64,000 bases of DNA. Origin: Lutibacter sp. A80 (GTDB taxonomy: Bacteria; Bacteroidota; Bacteroidia; Flavobacteriales; Flavobacteriaceae). The position numbers and the translations under genes were made by a program. The stretch spans positions 3,206,501 to 3,270,500 of the forward strand of contig NZ_CP092480.1 of the NCBI RefSeq assembly GCF_022429645.1, in the 5' to 3' direction. This document shows, one piece after another, positions 47,801-55,064 of this stretch (position 1 is its first letter; each line of letters opens with the position of its first letter). Under the pieces are notes generated by a model that saw nothing but the letters and a program-made list of their open reading frames with translations, was not told the origin of the DNA and searched no databases.

Positions 47801-50800
47801 AGAAGAGATAACAGTAAGTTCACCAGGAGTTTATACTGTAATTGTAACAGATGGAGATAATGGATGTTCAAATGAAGACAGTGTAACAGTATTACAAGAT
47901 ATTGTAACACCAAGTGCAGATATTACAGGAAATGAAGAATTAACATGTGCATTGGAAGAAATTACATTAAATGCAAACGGAAATTCAGATAATCAGTCAG
48001 CAGAATTAAGTTATGCTTGGAGCGGTCCAAATAATTATACCGCAACAACAGAAGAGATTACTGTAAGTGTACCAGGAGTTTATACTGTAATTGTAACAGA
48101 TGGAGATAATGGATGTTCAAATGAAGACAGTGTAACAGTATTACAAGATATTGTAACACCAAGTGCAGATATTACAGGAAATGAAGAATTAACATGTGCA
48201 TTGGAAGAAATTACATTAAATGCAAACGGAAATTCAGATAATCAGTCAGCAGAATTAAGTTATGCTTGGAGCGGACCAAATAATTATACCGCAACAACAG
48301 AAGAGATAACAGTAAGTTCACCAGGAGTTTATACTGTAATTGTAACAGATGGAGATAATGGATGTTCAAATGAAGACAGTGTAACAGTATTACAAGATAT
48401 TGTAACACCAAGTGCAGATATTACAGGAAATGAAGAATTAACATGTGCATTGGAAGAAATTACATTAAATGCAAACGGAAATTCAGATAATCAGTCAGCA
48501 GAATTAAGTTATGCTTGGAGCGGTCCAAATAATTATACCGCAACAACAGAAGAGATTACTGTAAGTGTACCAGGAGTTTATACTGTAATTGTAACAGATG
48601 GAGATAATGGATGTTCAAATGAAGACAGTGTAACAGTATTACAAGATATTGTAACACCAAGTGCAGATATTACAGGAAATGAAGAATTAACATGTGCATT
48701 GGAAGAAATTACATTAAATGCAAACGGAAATTCAGATAATCAGTCAGCAGAATTAAGTTATGCTTGGAGCGGACCAAATAATTATACCGCAACAACAGAA
48801 GAGATAACAGTAAGTTCACCAGGAGTTTATACAGTAGTTGTAACAGATGGAGATAATGGATGTTCAGAAGAAGACAGTGTAACAGTATTACAAGATATTG
48901 TAACACCAAGTGTAGAAATTACAGGAAATGCAGAATTAACGTGTGCATTGGAAGAAATTACATTAAATGCAAACGGAAATTCAGATAATCAGTCAGCAGA
49001 ATTAAGTTATGCTTGGAGCGGTCCAAATAATTATACCGCAACAACAGAAGAGATTACTGTAAGTGTACCAGGAGTTTATACGATAACAATTACAGATGGC
49101 GATAATGGTTGTACAATGAGTGATTATGTACAAGTAACTCAAGATAATGAAAAGCCAATAGCTATAATTTTAACAGATACAACTGTTTTATCTTGTGGGA
49201 CTACAAGTGTTGAGTTAGATGGAAGTACAAGTACAAGTGATGCAAGGTATATTTGGAGTACTGGTGAAAGAACTAAAAAAATAACAGTTAATGAACCAGG
49301 AAATTACTGGTTGGAAGTATCTTATGAGACAAATGGATGTGCATCTTACGCGTTTATTACGGTAACTGAAGATATAGAAAAACCAGTTGTTACTATAACA
49401 GGAGAATCAGAGTTGACTTGTGAAATTACAAGCGTAACATTAGATGCAAGTAGTTCAACAGTTCAAGGTGACGCAAGTTATTTATGGAGCACTGGAGCAA
49501 CAACAGCAACAATTGATGTGACTGAGCCAGGTGATTATACAGTAACTGTAATTGATTCAGTGAATGGATGTAGTGCAATAAGTGAAACTTTTACAGTAAC
49601 ACAAAACATTACAAATGTTATTGCAATTATAACAGGAGAATCAGAATTGACTTGTGAAATTAAAAGCGTAACATTAGATGCAAGTAGTTCAACAGTTCAA
49701 GGTGATGCAAGTTATTTATGGAGCACTGGAGCAACAACAGCAACAATTGATGTAACTGAACCTGGTGATTATACTGTAACCGTAACAGATTCAGAGAATG
49801 GATGTAGTGCAATAAGTGAAACTTTTACAGTAACACAAAACATTACAAATGTTATTGCAATTATAACAGGAGAATCAGAGTTGACTTGTGAAATTACAAG
49901 CGTAACATTAGATGCAAGTAGTTCAACAGTTCAAGGTGACGCAAGTTATTTATGGAGCACTGGAGCAACAACAGCAACAATTGATGTAACTGAGCCAGGT
50001 GATTATACAGTAACCGTTACAGATTCAGTGAATGGATGTAGTGCAATAAGTGAAACTTTTACAGTAACACAAAACATTACAGACGTTATTGCAATTATAA
50101 CAGGAGAATCAGAATTGACTTGTGAAATTACAAGCGTAATGTTAGACGCAAGTAGTTCAACAGTTCAAGGAGATGTAAGTTATTTATGGAGTACAGGAGC
50201 AACAACAGCAACAATTGATGTAACTGAGCTAGGTGATTATACAGTAACAGTGACAGATTCAGAAAATGGATGTAGTGCAATAAGTGAAACTTTTACAGTA
50301 ACACAAAACATTACAAATGTTATTGCAATTATAACAGGAGAATCAGAGTTGACTTGTGAAATTACAAGCGTAACATTAGATGCGAGTAGTTCAACAGTTC
50401 AAGGTGAAGCAAGTTATTTATGGAGTACTGGAGCAACAACAGCAACAATTGATGTAACTGAGCCAGGTGATTATACAGTAACAGTGACAGACTCAGAGAA
50501 TGGATGTTCTTTAACAAGTGAAATCTTTACAGTAACACAAAACATTACAGAAGTAGTTGCTGTTATTACAGGAGGTTCTGAATTAACATGTTCAATAGAA
50601 AGTGTAATGTTAGATGCAAGTAGTTCAACAGTTCAAGGTGACGCAAGTTATTTATGGAGTAATGGGGCAACATCAGCAACAATTGAAGTATTAGAAGCAG
50701 GAAGTTATACAGTAACAGTAACTGATATGGATAATGGTTGTGCAGCTTTAAGTGAAACTTTTATAGTAACGGAAGATTTTACTGCAGAAACTATTGATAA

Positions 50801-51356
50801 TATAGATAATGTTGTAATACTTTGTATTGAAGATTTAGAAATGGATCTTACAACGTTATTAGTTGATGATTATGAATCTGGAGGTACCTGGATAGATGAG
50901 TTTGATAGTGGCGGCCTAACAGGTGATTATTTTGACCCTTCAATAGTGAATTTAGGTGTATATGAATTTACATATACAGAGCCAGGACAGTGTGGTAGAA
51001 TTATAAAAGTATATTTAGAAGTGAATGATGATTGTGTTGTATTACCTTGTTCAACTACTGAATTAGAGATTTCAAAAGTTGTAACTCCTAATAATGATGG
51101 ATTTAATGATCAATTCGAAATCTCAGGATTAGAAGGTTGTGGTTTTACTTTTGATGTTCAAATATTTAATCGTTGGGGTAAAATGGTATTCCAATCAAGT
51201 AATTACCAAAACGATTGGAAAGGTAACTTTAACACTGGAGGAGCAACTATTGGTTCAAGCACAGAGTTACCAACAGGAACATATTATTACATTGTTAATG
51301 TATTAAGTAGTGGTTTTGAACCTATTACTGGATATATATATTTAGGAACTAACTAA
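38859..51356 (+). CDS. giant T9SS-secreted adhesin with VWA domain and Ig/SprB-like repeats
   Basis: 4165 residues (about 430 kDa). Signal peptide cleaved after residue 33 (FSYAQ). A von Willebrand A domain (about 68-250) has the MIDAS motif DVSGS (D76, S78, S80) and TNMEDGIEKA. Then come a beta-rich segment with LNIxxxPSDATIEGITV (about 385-560), Ig-like segments, and three arrays of related domains: 24 copies of 83 residues (about 861-2850), 7 copies of 83 (to about 3430), and 6 copies of 78 (about 3510-3980). The common pattern is TGxxELTC, a central YxW, YTVTVTDxxNGC. The C-terminal TPNNDGFND...FNRWG, LPTGTYYYI is a T9SS type B (CHU_C) sorting domain. The architecture recalls gliding adhesin SprB, though the family order differs. 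SprF and PorE-like genes follow. Confidence 0.93.
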   Translation: MEKTLQYFGIKKPKNGLKLLLIFLFLVSSFSYAQVTAVRSIDVGEDLACGKLIDVELNLTGYGNASTPLEVILVIDVSGSMATGTRIEDATDAASTFVTNFLTDSNRHPDSKIGVVKFSSSASLVQGLSNNLNDFGGNFWNSGYYGNFRANGNTNMEDGIEKAVAAFSNSTNCALTRTIIFLSDGQANRDNGNGDPSTRAIQEALAAQSLANIYTIGFSTNSTAVNTLTEMQNSGFYAGVNATDLNNIYAAIFAQLSWVAKAPSSGVFNVEKIESDFELVNSSISVTKGSFVVNNAGEIEWDVDYLQDQENIVLSYQLISNGVCGTSEIEVSTSELNFLDTSCNPIQQFPTPTKKIIPCAEDQIVTICQGGTSGEFNSNIICPTAGEKTDLTLETYAGTGVNSGSGDSWGNPNNIGSDDGQTASLAYQSGDSKNLKATNFNFSSIPSDATIEGITVIVNRWASSSYGSNGVKDTEMRLLKSGSAVGNDKKKTSVWGTDSSSLVTYGGATDTWGTSWTVAEVKNNNFGATLEVNINGDRSAHVDYIKIKIDYSLVTVAGNLEWFTVESGGSSIHTGSNFSPITDANLDTNVPGTYKYYAGCSNIPGCRKLYQFIVNPLPTPVDASFTICSDETSTDLTAHDTAVLDSEIGTVAWYDGDPEGSGTLISSATNVNLNTITDLWAEVTLTSSLCKAAVDITVNINDVPVITNPGPQTACVSFDLDNLPITGTNLTNNKAYYNNSQSLGGTKITSPITSSQTVWIYDADGSCSDEESFTVTINALDDASFSYSGSPYCADATDPAPIITGLSGGTFSSTAGLVINANTGEVDLDASTPGTYNVMYTTSGTCPNSSTQSITINDLPTVSVSGAGELTCAVTSLTLTAVPVVDGTPSYQWYNASGAITGATSATYSAETPDTYYVIVKDGDDGCTVTSSNLEVTQDITDPTVSVSGAGELTCAVTSLTLTAVPVVDGTPSYQWYNASGAITGATSATYSAETPDTYYVIVKDGDDGCTVTSSNLEVTQDITDPTVSVSGAGELTCAVTSLTLTAVPVVDGTPSYQWYNASGAITGATSATYSAETPDTYYVIVKDGDDGCTVTSSNLEVTQDITDPTVSVSGAGELTCAVTSLTLTAVPVVDGTPSYQWYNASGAITGATSATYSAETPDTYYVIVKDGDDGCTVTSSNLEVTQDITDPTVSVSGAGELTCAVTSLTLTAVPVVDGTPSYQWYNASGAITGATSATYSAETPDTYYVIVKDGDDGCTVTSSNLEVTQDITDPTVSVSGAGELTCAVTSLTLTAVPVVDGTPSYQWYNASGAITGATSATYSAETPDTYYVIVKDGDDGCTVTSSNLEVTQDITDPTVSVSGAGELTCAVTSLTLTAVPVVDGTPSYQWYNASGAITGATSATYSAETPDTYYVIVKDGDDGCTVTSSNLEVTQDITDPTVSVSGAGELTCAVTSLTLTAVPVVDGTPSYQWYNASGAITGATSATYSAETPDTYYVIVKDGDDGCTVTSSNLEVTQDITDPTVSVSGAGELTCAVTSLTLTAVPVVDGTPSYQWYNASGAITGATSATYSAETPDTYYVIVKDGDDGCTVTSSNLEVTQDITDPTVSVSGAGELTCAVTSLTLTAVPVVDGTPSYQWYNASGAITGATSATYSAETPDTYYVIVKDGDDGCTVTSSNLEVTQDITDPTVSVSGAGELTCAVTSLTLTAVPVVDGTPSYQWYNASGAITGATSATYSAETPDTYYVIVKDGDDGCTVTSSNLEVTQDITDPTVSVSGAGELTCAVTSLTLTAVPVVDGTPSYQWYNASGAITGATSATYSAETPDTYYVIVKDGDDGCTVTSSNLEVTQDITDPTVSVSGAGELTCAVTSLTLTAVPVVDGTPSYQWYNASGAITGATSATYSAETPDTYYVIVKDGDDGCTVTSSNLEVTQDITDPTVSVSGAGELTCAVTSLTLTAVPVVDGTPSYQWYNASGAITGATSATYSAETPDTYYVIVKDGDDGCTVTSSNLEVTQDITDPTVSVSGAGELTCAVTSLTLTAVPVVDGTPSYQWYNASGAITGATSATYSAETPDTYYVIVKDGDDGCTVTSSNLEVTQDITDPTVSVSGAGELTCAVTSLTLTAVPVVDGTPSYQWYNASGAITGATSATYSAETPDTYYVIVKDGDDGCTVTSSNLEVTQDITDPTVSVSGAGELTCAVTSLTLTAVPVVDGTPSYQWYNASGAITGATSATYSAETPDTYYVIVKDGDDGCTVTSSNLEVTQDITDPTVSVSGAGELTCAVTSLTLTAVPVVDGTPSYQWYNASGAITGATSATYSAETPDTYYVIVKDGDDGCTVTSSNLEVTQDITDPTVSVSGAGELTCAVTSLTLTAVPVVDGTPSYQWYNASGAITGATSATYSAETPDTYYVIVKDGDDGCTVTSSNLEVTQDITDPTVSVSGAGELTCAVTSLTLTAVPVVDGTPSYQWYNASGAITGATSATYSAETPDTYYVIVKDGDDGCTVTSSNLEVTQDITDPTVSVSGAGELTCAVTSLTLTAVPVVDGTPSYQWYNASGAITGATSATYSAETPDTYYVIVKDGDDGCTVTSSNLEVTQDITDPTVSVSGAGELTCAVTSLTLTAVPVVDGTPSYQWYNASGAITGATSATYSAETPDTYYVIVKDGDDGCTVTSSNLEVTQDITDPTVSVSGAGELTCAVTSLTLTAVPVVDGTPSYQWYNASGAITGATSATYSAETPDTYYVIVKDGDDGCTVTSSNLEVTQDITDPTVSVSGAGELTCAVTSLTLTAVPVVDGTPSYQWYNASGAITGATSATYSAETPDTYYVIVKDGDDGCTVTSSNLEVTQDIVTPSADITGNEELTCALEEITLNANGNSDNQSAELSYAWSGPNNYTATTEEITVSSPGVYTVIVTDGDNGCSNEDSVTVLQDIVTPSADITGNEELTCALEEITLNANGNSDNQSAELSYAWSGPNNYTATTEEITVSSPGVYTVIVTDGDNGCSNEDSVTVLQDIVTPSADITGNEELTCALEEITLNANGNSDNQSAELSYAWSGPNNYTATTEEITVSVPGVYTVIVTDGDNGCSNEDSVTVLQDIVTPSADITGNEELTCALEEITLNANGNSDNQSAELSYAWSGPNNYTATTEEITVSSPGVYTVIVTDGDNGCSNEDSVTVLQDIVTPSADITGNEELTCALEEITLNANGNSDNQSAELSYAWSGPNNYTATTEEITVSVPGVYTVIVTDGDNGCSNEDSVTVLQDIVTPSADITGNEELTCALEEITLNANGNSDNQSAELSYAWSGPNNYTATTEEITVSSPGVYTVVVTDGDNGCSEEDSVTVLQDIVTPSVEITGNAELTCALEEITLNANGNSDNQSAELSYAWSGPNNYTATTEEITVSVPGVYTITITDGDNGCTMSDYVQVTQDNEKPIAIILTDTTVLSCGTTSVELDGSTSTSDARYIWSTGERTKKITVNEPGNYWLEVSYETNGCASYAFITVTEDIEKPVVTITGESELTCEITSVTLDASSSTVQGDASYLWSTGATTATIDVTEPGDYTVTVIDSVNGCSAISETFTVTQNITNVIAIITGESELTCEIKSVTLDASSSTVQGDASYLWSTGATTATIDVTEPGDYTVTVTDSENGCSAISETFTVTQNITNVIAIITGESELTCEITSVTLDASSSTVQGDASYLWSTGATTATIDVTEPGDYTVTVTDSVNGCSAISETFTVTQNITDVIAIITGESELTCEITSVMLDASSSTVQGDVSYLWSTGATTATIDVTELGDYTVTVTDSENGCSAISETFTVTQNITNVIAIITGESELTCEITSVTLDASSSTVQGEASYLWSTGATTATIDVTEPGDYTVTVTDSENGCSLTSEIFTVTQNITEVVAVITGGSELTCSIESVMLDASSSTVQGDASYLWSNGATSATIEVLEAGSYTVTVTDMDNGCAALSETFIVTEDFTAETIDNIDNVVILCIEDLEMDLTTLLVDDYESGGTWIDEFDSGGLTGDYFDPSIVNLGVYEFTYTEPGQCGRIIKVYLEVNDDCVVLPCSTTELEISKVVTPNNDGFNDQFEISGLEGCGFTFDVQIFNRWGKMVFQSSNYQNDWKGNFNTGGATIGSSTELPTGTYYYIVNVLSSGFEPITGYIYLGTN
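41437..47402 (+). repeat. 24 tandem copies of a 249-bp repeat
   Basis: GGTATCAGTAAGTGGCG recurs every 249 bp from 41441 to 47168, which is 23 intervals or 24 copies. The translated units (83 residues each) are identical, and the nucleotide units I compared also look identical. Copy 24 departs from the others only in its last bases (ACAAGATATTG in place of ACAAGACATAACAG), where the next array begins. Confidence 0.95.
47403..49145 (+). repeat. 7 tandem copies of a second 249-bp repeat
   Basis: Units start near 47405 and every 249 bp after that. Two subtypes are seen: type A with TTCACCAGGAG (SSPG) and type B with GTACCAGGAG (SVPG) and a GGTCCAAAT codon change. The order is A, A, B, A, B, A', B'. 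The last two have extra changes (VVVTDG, SEED, SVEITGN). Confidence 0.9.
49370..50770 (+). repeat. 6 tandem copies of a 234-bp repeat
   Basis: GGAGAATCAG (or GGAGGTTCTG) recurs at 49401, 49635, 49869, 50103, 50337 and 50571, exactly 234 bp (78 residues) apart. These copies differ at many sites, unlike the first array. One divergent single domain (about 49146-49370) links it to the second array. Confidence 0.9.
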
Positions 51357-51367
51357 AAAATAAATCT

Positions 51368-52291
51368 ATGAAACGTATAATTATACTTACAGTAATGTTG
51401 ATTTTAGGATTAGAATATTCTAATGCGCAACAGTTGCCACAGTTTACTCAATATATGTACAATACAATTGCTATCAACCCAGCCTATGCAGGTAGTAGAG
51501 ATGCATTAAGTATTGTAGGTTTAAATAGAAATCAGTGGGCTGGTTTTGATGGAGGACCACAAACACAAACATTATCTATTCATTCTCCTTTAAGAAATGA
51601 ACAAGTTGGTTTAGGTTTGTCTGTTATAAATGATAAATCAGGTTATGAAAACTTTACTTATATGTATGCAGATTTTTCATATACTATTAAAGCAAGTGAA
51701 GAAATTGATTTAAGTTTTGGTTTAAAAGCAGGGATGACTTACTATAAATTAGCAGAAGAATTATACAATGCAACCGAAGTTAATCAAGATCCTTATTTTA
51801 ATGATAAGTTAAATAGATGGAATTCAAACTTTGGAGCAGGTGTATTATTGCATTCTAATAAATGGTACGCAGGTTTATCAATACCAAAATTAATAAATCA
51901 CGATTTAAATAACGATACAGAATATGCAGCTTTAGAAAGAGTTCATTATTATGCAATTGGAGGTTATGTTTTTGATTTAAATGAAAATTTAAAATTAAAG
52001 CCTTCTTTTATGTTTAAATATACTAAAGGAGCTCCAATTTCTACAGATTTAACAGCTAACTTTTTATTTAACGAAAAGTTCTGGTTGGGAGGTTCTTATA
52101 GATTTAATGGAGATCAAAAAGCAATAGGAGCACTTGTTGATTTTCAAGTTACAAATCAATTTAGAGTCGGGTATACATATGAAATACCTACAGGTGAAAT
52201 TAGACCTTATACTTCAGGATCACATGAGATTTTGTTGATGTATGAATTTAAATTTTTGAAAAGAAAACAAAAATCTCCAAGATATTTTTAA
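51368..52291 (+). CDS. PorP/SprF family T9SS outer-membrane protein
   Basis: 307 residues with a signal peptide (ends SNAQQLPQ). The family opening FTQYMYNTIAINPAYAGSRD and the ending RPYTSGSHEILLMYEF are diagnostic for PorP/SprF, a beta-barrel of about 14 strands. In Flavobacterium johnsoniae, SprF follows sprB and is needed for SprB to reach the surface. The same role for the giant protein just upstream (11-bp gap) is well supported by position. A type B C-terminal domain with its own PorP-like partner is the established pattern. Confidence 0.94.
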   Translation: MKRIIILTVMLILGLEYSNAQQLPQFTQYMYNTIAINPAYAGSRDALSIVGLNRNQWAGFDGGPQTQTLSIHSPLRNEQVGLGLSVINDKSGYENFTYMYADFSYTIKASEEIDLSFGLKAGMTYYKLAEELYNATEVNQDPYFNDKLNRWNSNFGAGVLLHSNKWYAGLSIPKLINHDLNNDTEYAALERVHYYAIGGYVFDLNENLKLKPSFMFKYTKGAPISTDLTANFLFNEKFWLGGSYRFNGDQKAIGALVDFQVTNQFRVGYTYEIPTGEIRPYTSGSHEILLMYEFKFLKRKQKSPRYF

Positions 52292-52302
52292 TCCAATAAA
52301 CG

Positions 52303-54228
52303 ATGAGAATTATGAAAAATATAAGTATTTTATTTGTTGCTTTAGTTTTAATAAGTACATCAGTATTTGGACAAACAGCAAAACAAAAAAGAGCAGAAAG
52401 AGAGTTTAATAATTTTTCGTTTGTAAAAGCAATTGGTACATATGAAAAATTAATAGATACAAGTTTTAATAAGCATTATGCAATGCGACAACTTGGAGAC
52501 GCTTACGTTATGTTGCGTGAGCCAGAAAAAGCATTAGAAATTTACAAAGAAGTTGTAAAACAAGAAAATGTACCTTCTGAATATTATTTATATTATGCAC
52601 AAACCTTACGTGCAAATGGAAAGTATGAAGCTTCTAAAAAGTGGATGAAAAAATTTAAAGAAGCCGGAAATGAAGAAGATTCTAGAGTAAAACGTTTCTT
52701 TAAAAATGATGATTTAGCAAGCGCTATATTTAATACCTTAGAAAAAAACACACTCCAAAAATTACCAATTAATACTGAGTTTAATGAGTTTGGAGCCGTT
52801 GAATTAAATAATGAAATAATATTTAGTTCATCAAGAAATGAAGGTGTTTCTATTAAAAGGTTGTACGCTTGGGATAAACAACCAATGTTAGATTTATATA
52901 GTGTTTCTAAAGATGAAGCTTCTGTTGAAGCAACATCTAAAGTAGCAGGAAGTGTAAATACAATTCATCATGATGGTCCAGCAACTTTTAATAGTGATGG
53001 TACAAAAATGTATTTTTCTCGAAATAACTATTATGAGTCAAAAAAGATAAACGATGCTCAAGGGATTATGCATGTTGGAATTTTTAGTGCAAATTTAATT
53101 GATGGGGAATGGGAAAATATTCAACCTTCAAATTTAAATAACCCTAATTATATAGTTTATCATCCGTCATTAAGTAAAGATGGAAAAAAACTATACTTTG
53201 CATCAGATATGCCAGGTGGTTTTGGAGGTACAGATATTTATGTTAGTACAATACTAGAAGATGGTACATTAGATATTCCAGTTAATTTAGGAGCTATAAT
53301 AAATACTGAAGGAAATGAAGCTTTTCCATTTATTAGTGAAGATGGAACATTGTATTTTTCATCTGAAGGACATGTAGGCTTGGGTTTAATGGATGTTTTT
53401 GCATCAGTTAAAGATGATAATAACAAAATTGTTAATGTTATAAATTTAGGAGAGCCAATTAATAGTAAAAAAGATGATATTGCCTATTATTTAGCAAAAG
53501 ACGGTTTTAGTGGTTATGTATCATCTAATAGAAAAGGTGGTGCTGGAGGAGATGATATTTATGCTTTTACAAGAATACCACCTTTAACTTTAAAAGGCAC
53601 GGTTTATGATGCTGTTAATAATGAGCCTTTAGCTGGCGCAAAAATTGTGTTAACAAGAGAAAACGGTGAAGAATTAGCTTATTTTATAACTGAAGAAGAT
53701 GGTGCTTATGAACACCTAATTCCTAGAGATGAAAAATTTGTGTTAAAAGGATCTAAAGAAAAATACCAAGATGTAAGTAAAAACTTTAATTCATATGGTT
53801 TAGAAAAAGCAAAAGAATTGATAGTAGATTTAAATATTGCTATGAAACCAATAGAAGATGTTGTAGTTTTGGCGGATCTTGAAACTATTTATTTTGATTT
53901 GGATAAATATAATATTAGACCAGATGCAGCTATTGAATTAAATAAGGTTGTTGATTTAATGAATAAATATCCAGGTATGGTGATTAGGTTAGAATCTCAC
54001 ACCGATAGTAGAGCAAATGACGCTTATAATATGATATTATCTAATAATAGAGCTAAATCTACGTATGAGTATATTATCTCTAAAGGTATAGATGCTTCTA
54101 GAATTACAAAGTATGAAGGTTTTGGAGAAACTCAATTAGTTAATAAATGTGCTAATAATGTAAAATGTTCTGAAGAGGAACATCAAATGAATAGAAGAAC
54201 AGAGTTTATAATTATAAAAATGAAGTAA
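52303..54228 (+). CDS. PorE-like OmpA-family protein (TPR, beta-propeller, CRD and OmpA domains)
   Basis: 641 residues with a signal peptide (ends SVFGQ). In order: TPR-like helices (about 22-140, DAYVMLREPEKALEIYKEV), a PD40/WD40-type propeller (about 165-430, SFSKDGKKLYFASDMPGGFGGTDIY and FPFISEDGTLYFSSEG), a carboxypeptidase-regulatory-like domain (about 430-515) and an OmpA peptidoglycan-binding domain (about 530-641, IYFDLDKYNIRPDA). This is the domain order of PorE. Such proteins tether T9SS components to the cell wall. It ends the adhesin operon, 11 bp after the PorP/SprF gene. Confidence 0.9.
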   Translation: MRIMKNISILFVALVLISTSVFGQTAKQKRAEREFNNFSFVKAIGTYEKLIDTSFNKHYAMRQLGDAYVMLREPEKALEIYKEVVKQENVPSEYYLYYAQTLRANGKYEASKKWMKKFKEAGNEEDSRVKRFFKNDDLASAIFNTLEKNTLQKLPINTEFNEFGAVELNNEIIFSSSRNEGVSIKRLYAWDKQPMLDLYSVSKDEASVEATSKVAGSVNTIHHDGPATFNSDGTKMYFSRNNYYESKKINDAQGIMHVGIFSANLIDGEWENIQPSNLNNPNYIVYHPSLSKDGKKLYFASDMPGGFGGTDIYVSTILEDGTLDIPVNLGAIINTEGNEAFPFISEDGTLYFSSEGHVGLGLMDVFASVKDDNNKIVNVINLGEPINSKKDDIAYYLAKDGFSGYVSSNRKGGAGGDDIYAFTRIPPLTLKGTVYDAVNNEPLAGAKIVLTRENGEELAYFITEEDGAYEHLIPRDEKFVLKGSKEKYQDVSKNFNSYGLEKAKELIVDLNIAMKPIEDVVVLADLETIYFDLDKYNIRPDAAIELNKVVDLMNKYPGMVIRLESHTDSRANDAYNMILSNNRAKSTYEYIISKGIDASRITKYEGFGETQLVNKCANNVKCSEEEHQMNRRTEFIIIKMK

Positions 54229-54243
54229 TTATAAATATAAAAT

Positions 54244-54328
54244 AGCAGTCGTTAAATAAGTTTACTTGATTATACTACCGTTGTGGGGACGACAATTTTC
54301 TCAAGGAATTATTTGCGGCTGCTTCTTT
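54244..54328. terminator. possible terminator after the adhesin operon
   Basis: TAGCAGTCG and GCGGCTGCTTCTTTTT flank a long interior that contains GTGGGGACGAC. The outer arms are only 5-6 bp. It could end transcription from both sides, but the stem is weak. Confidence 0.35.
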
Positions 54329-54502
54329 TTATAACATACTTTTAAAAGTTGTTATAGTTTCATCTTTATTATTTTTAAAGCTGAAATTTGGAGTTAAAGT
54401 GTTAATAGATATTTTATCATTAACGCTTTTATTTTTTAATGAACTTTTTACTATTTTTAAAATAGGCTCTTTTTTATTGATATTTAAACTTGTTGCATTC
54501 AT
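54329..54502 (-). CDS. 57-residue peptide of unknown function
   Basis: A short frame with ATG and TAA, too short for usual ORF cut-offs. The product has a basic N-terminal half (NINKKEPILKIVKSSLKNKS) and a C-terminal half with INTLTPNFSFKNNKDE. That last motif is also found, after one frameshift, at 57682-57789. It lies 58 bp downstream of the CAP lipoprotein gene on the same strand, with a CCCCAC box (54541-54546) in between. No signal peptide, membrane segment or Cys is present. A precursor or regulatory peptide is possible. Confidence 0.5.
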   Translation of the reverse strand: MNATSLNINKKEPILKIVKSSLKNKSVNDKISINTLTPNFSFKNNKDETITTFKSML

Positions 54503-54560
54503 TTTAAGTAGTAATTAGTTATTATTAAAAAATAGATGTTGTGGGGTTTTTAAATCGTTT

Positions 54561-55064
54561 TTATTTTTTTATAAAAATATGTGTAAAATAGTTTCTGCCA
54601 TTATCATCAGATTTTGTTGAAATACCAAAATGAGTGGTGTCAGGGTTTTCTATATTCTTTCTATGTTCAGTGCTATTAAGCCAACCATTAACAACCGCTT
54701 TGGCTGTACTATAACCATAAGCAACATTTTCTGATACAAACTTGGCTCCAGCATTAGTTATCAAATTTTCTGCCCTAACGTTAAAGTTTGCATGGCTAAC
54801 TTCTCCATTAGTAATCATAAAAGTTGTATGAGTATCTGCTTCAGTTGATATAATATTTAGAACTTTAAGTGTAGATAAGTTATTTTCTTCTCTGTATTCA
54901 TTAATTAAATCTAAAATTTCAGTTTCCATTTCCGAGTAAGCTACTGTAGTAGCTGTTTCTTCAACTTTACTATTTGTTTCAAATAAATTGACATCCTCAT
55001 CTGCGGATGAACAAGAACATAATAATGATAAAGATAGTATTAGGATTGCATATAGGGGTTTCAT
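54561..55064 (-). CDS. CAP-domain (SCP/PR-1-like) lipoprotein
   Basis: 167 residues with a lipobox (LSLLCSCSS, Cys about residue 18). The CAP domain (about 45-167) carries the conserved pattern: ILDLINEYREENNLSTL, DTHTTFMITNGEVSHANFNVRAENL, SENVAYGYSTAKAVVNGWLNSTEHRKNIENP, FGISTKS. His and Glu of the active cleft are present (H of HTTF/SHAN, E of AEN and SENV, H of EHRKN). Bacterial CAP proteins act on the cell surface, and the role is usually unknown. Its leader (about 155 nt) contains several AACCCC boxes, and the tiny peptide gene follows. Confidence 0.88.
   Translation of the reverse strand: MKPLYAILILSLSLLCSCSSADEDVNLFETNSKVEETATTVAYSEMETEILDLINEYREENNLSTLKVLNIISTEADTHTTFMITNGEVSHANFNVRAENLITNAGAKFVSENVAYGYSTAKAVVNGWLNSTEHRKNIENPDTTHFGISTKSDDNGRNYFTHIFIKK

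Noticed and set aside
47464-48909. Four near-identical 66-residue frames on the minus strand inside the second repeat array
   Set aside because: They are the antisense of the repeat itself, and recur only because the repeat does. Leu-rich composition reflects the antisense of the coding strand.
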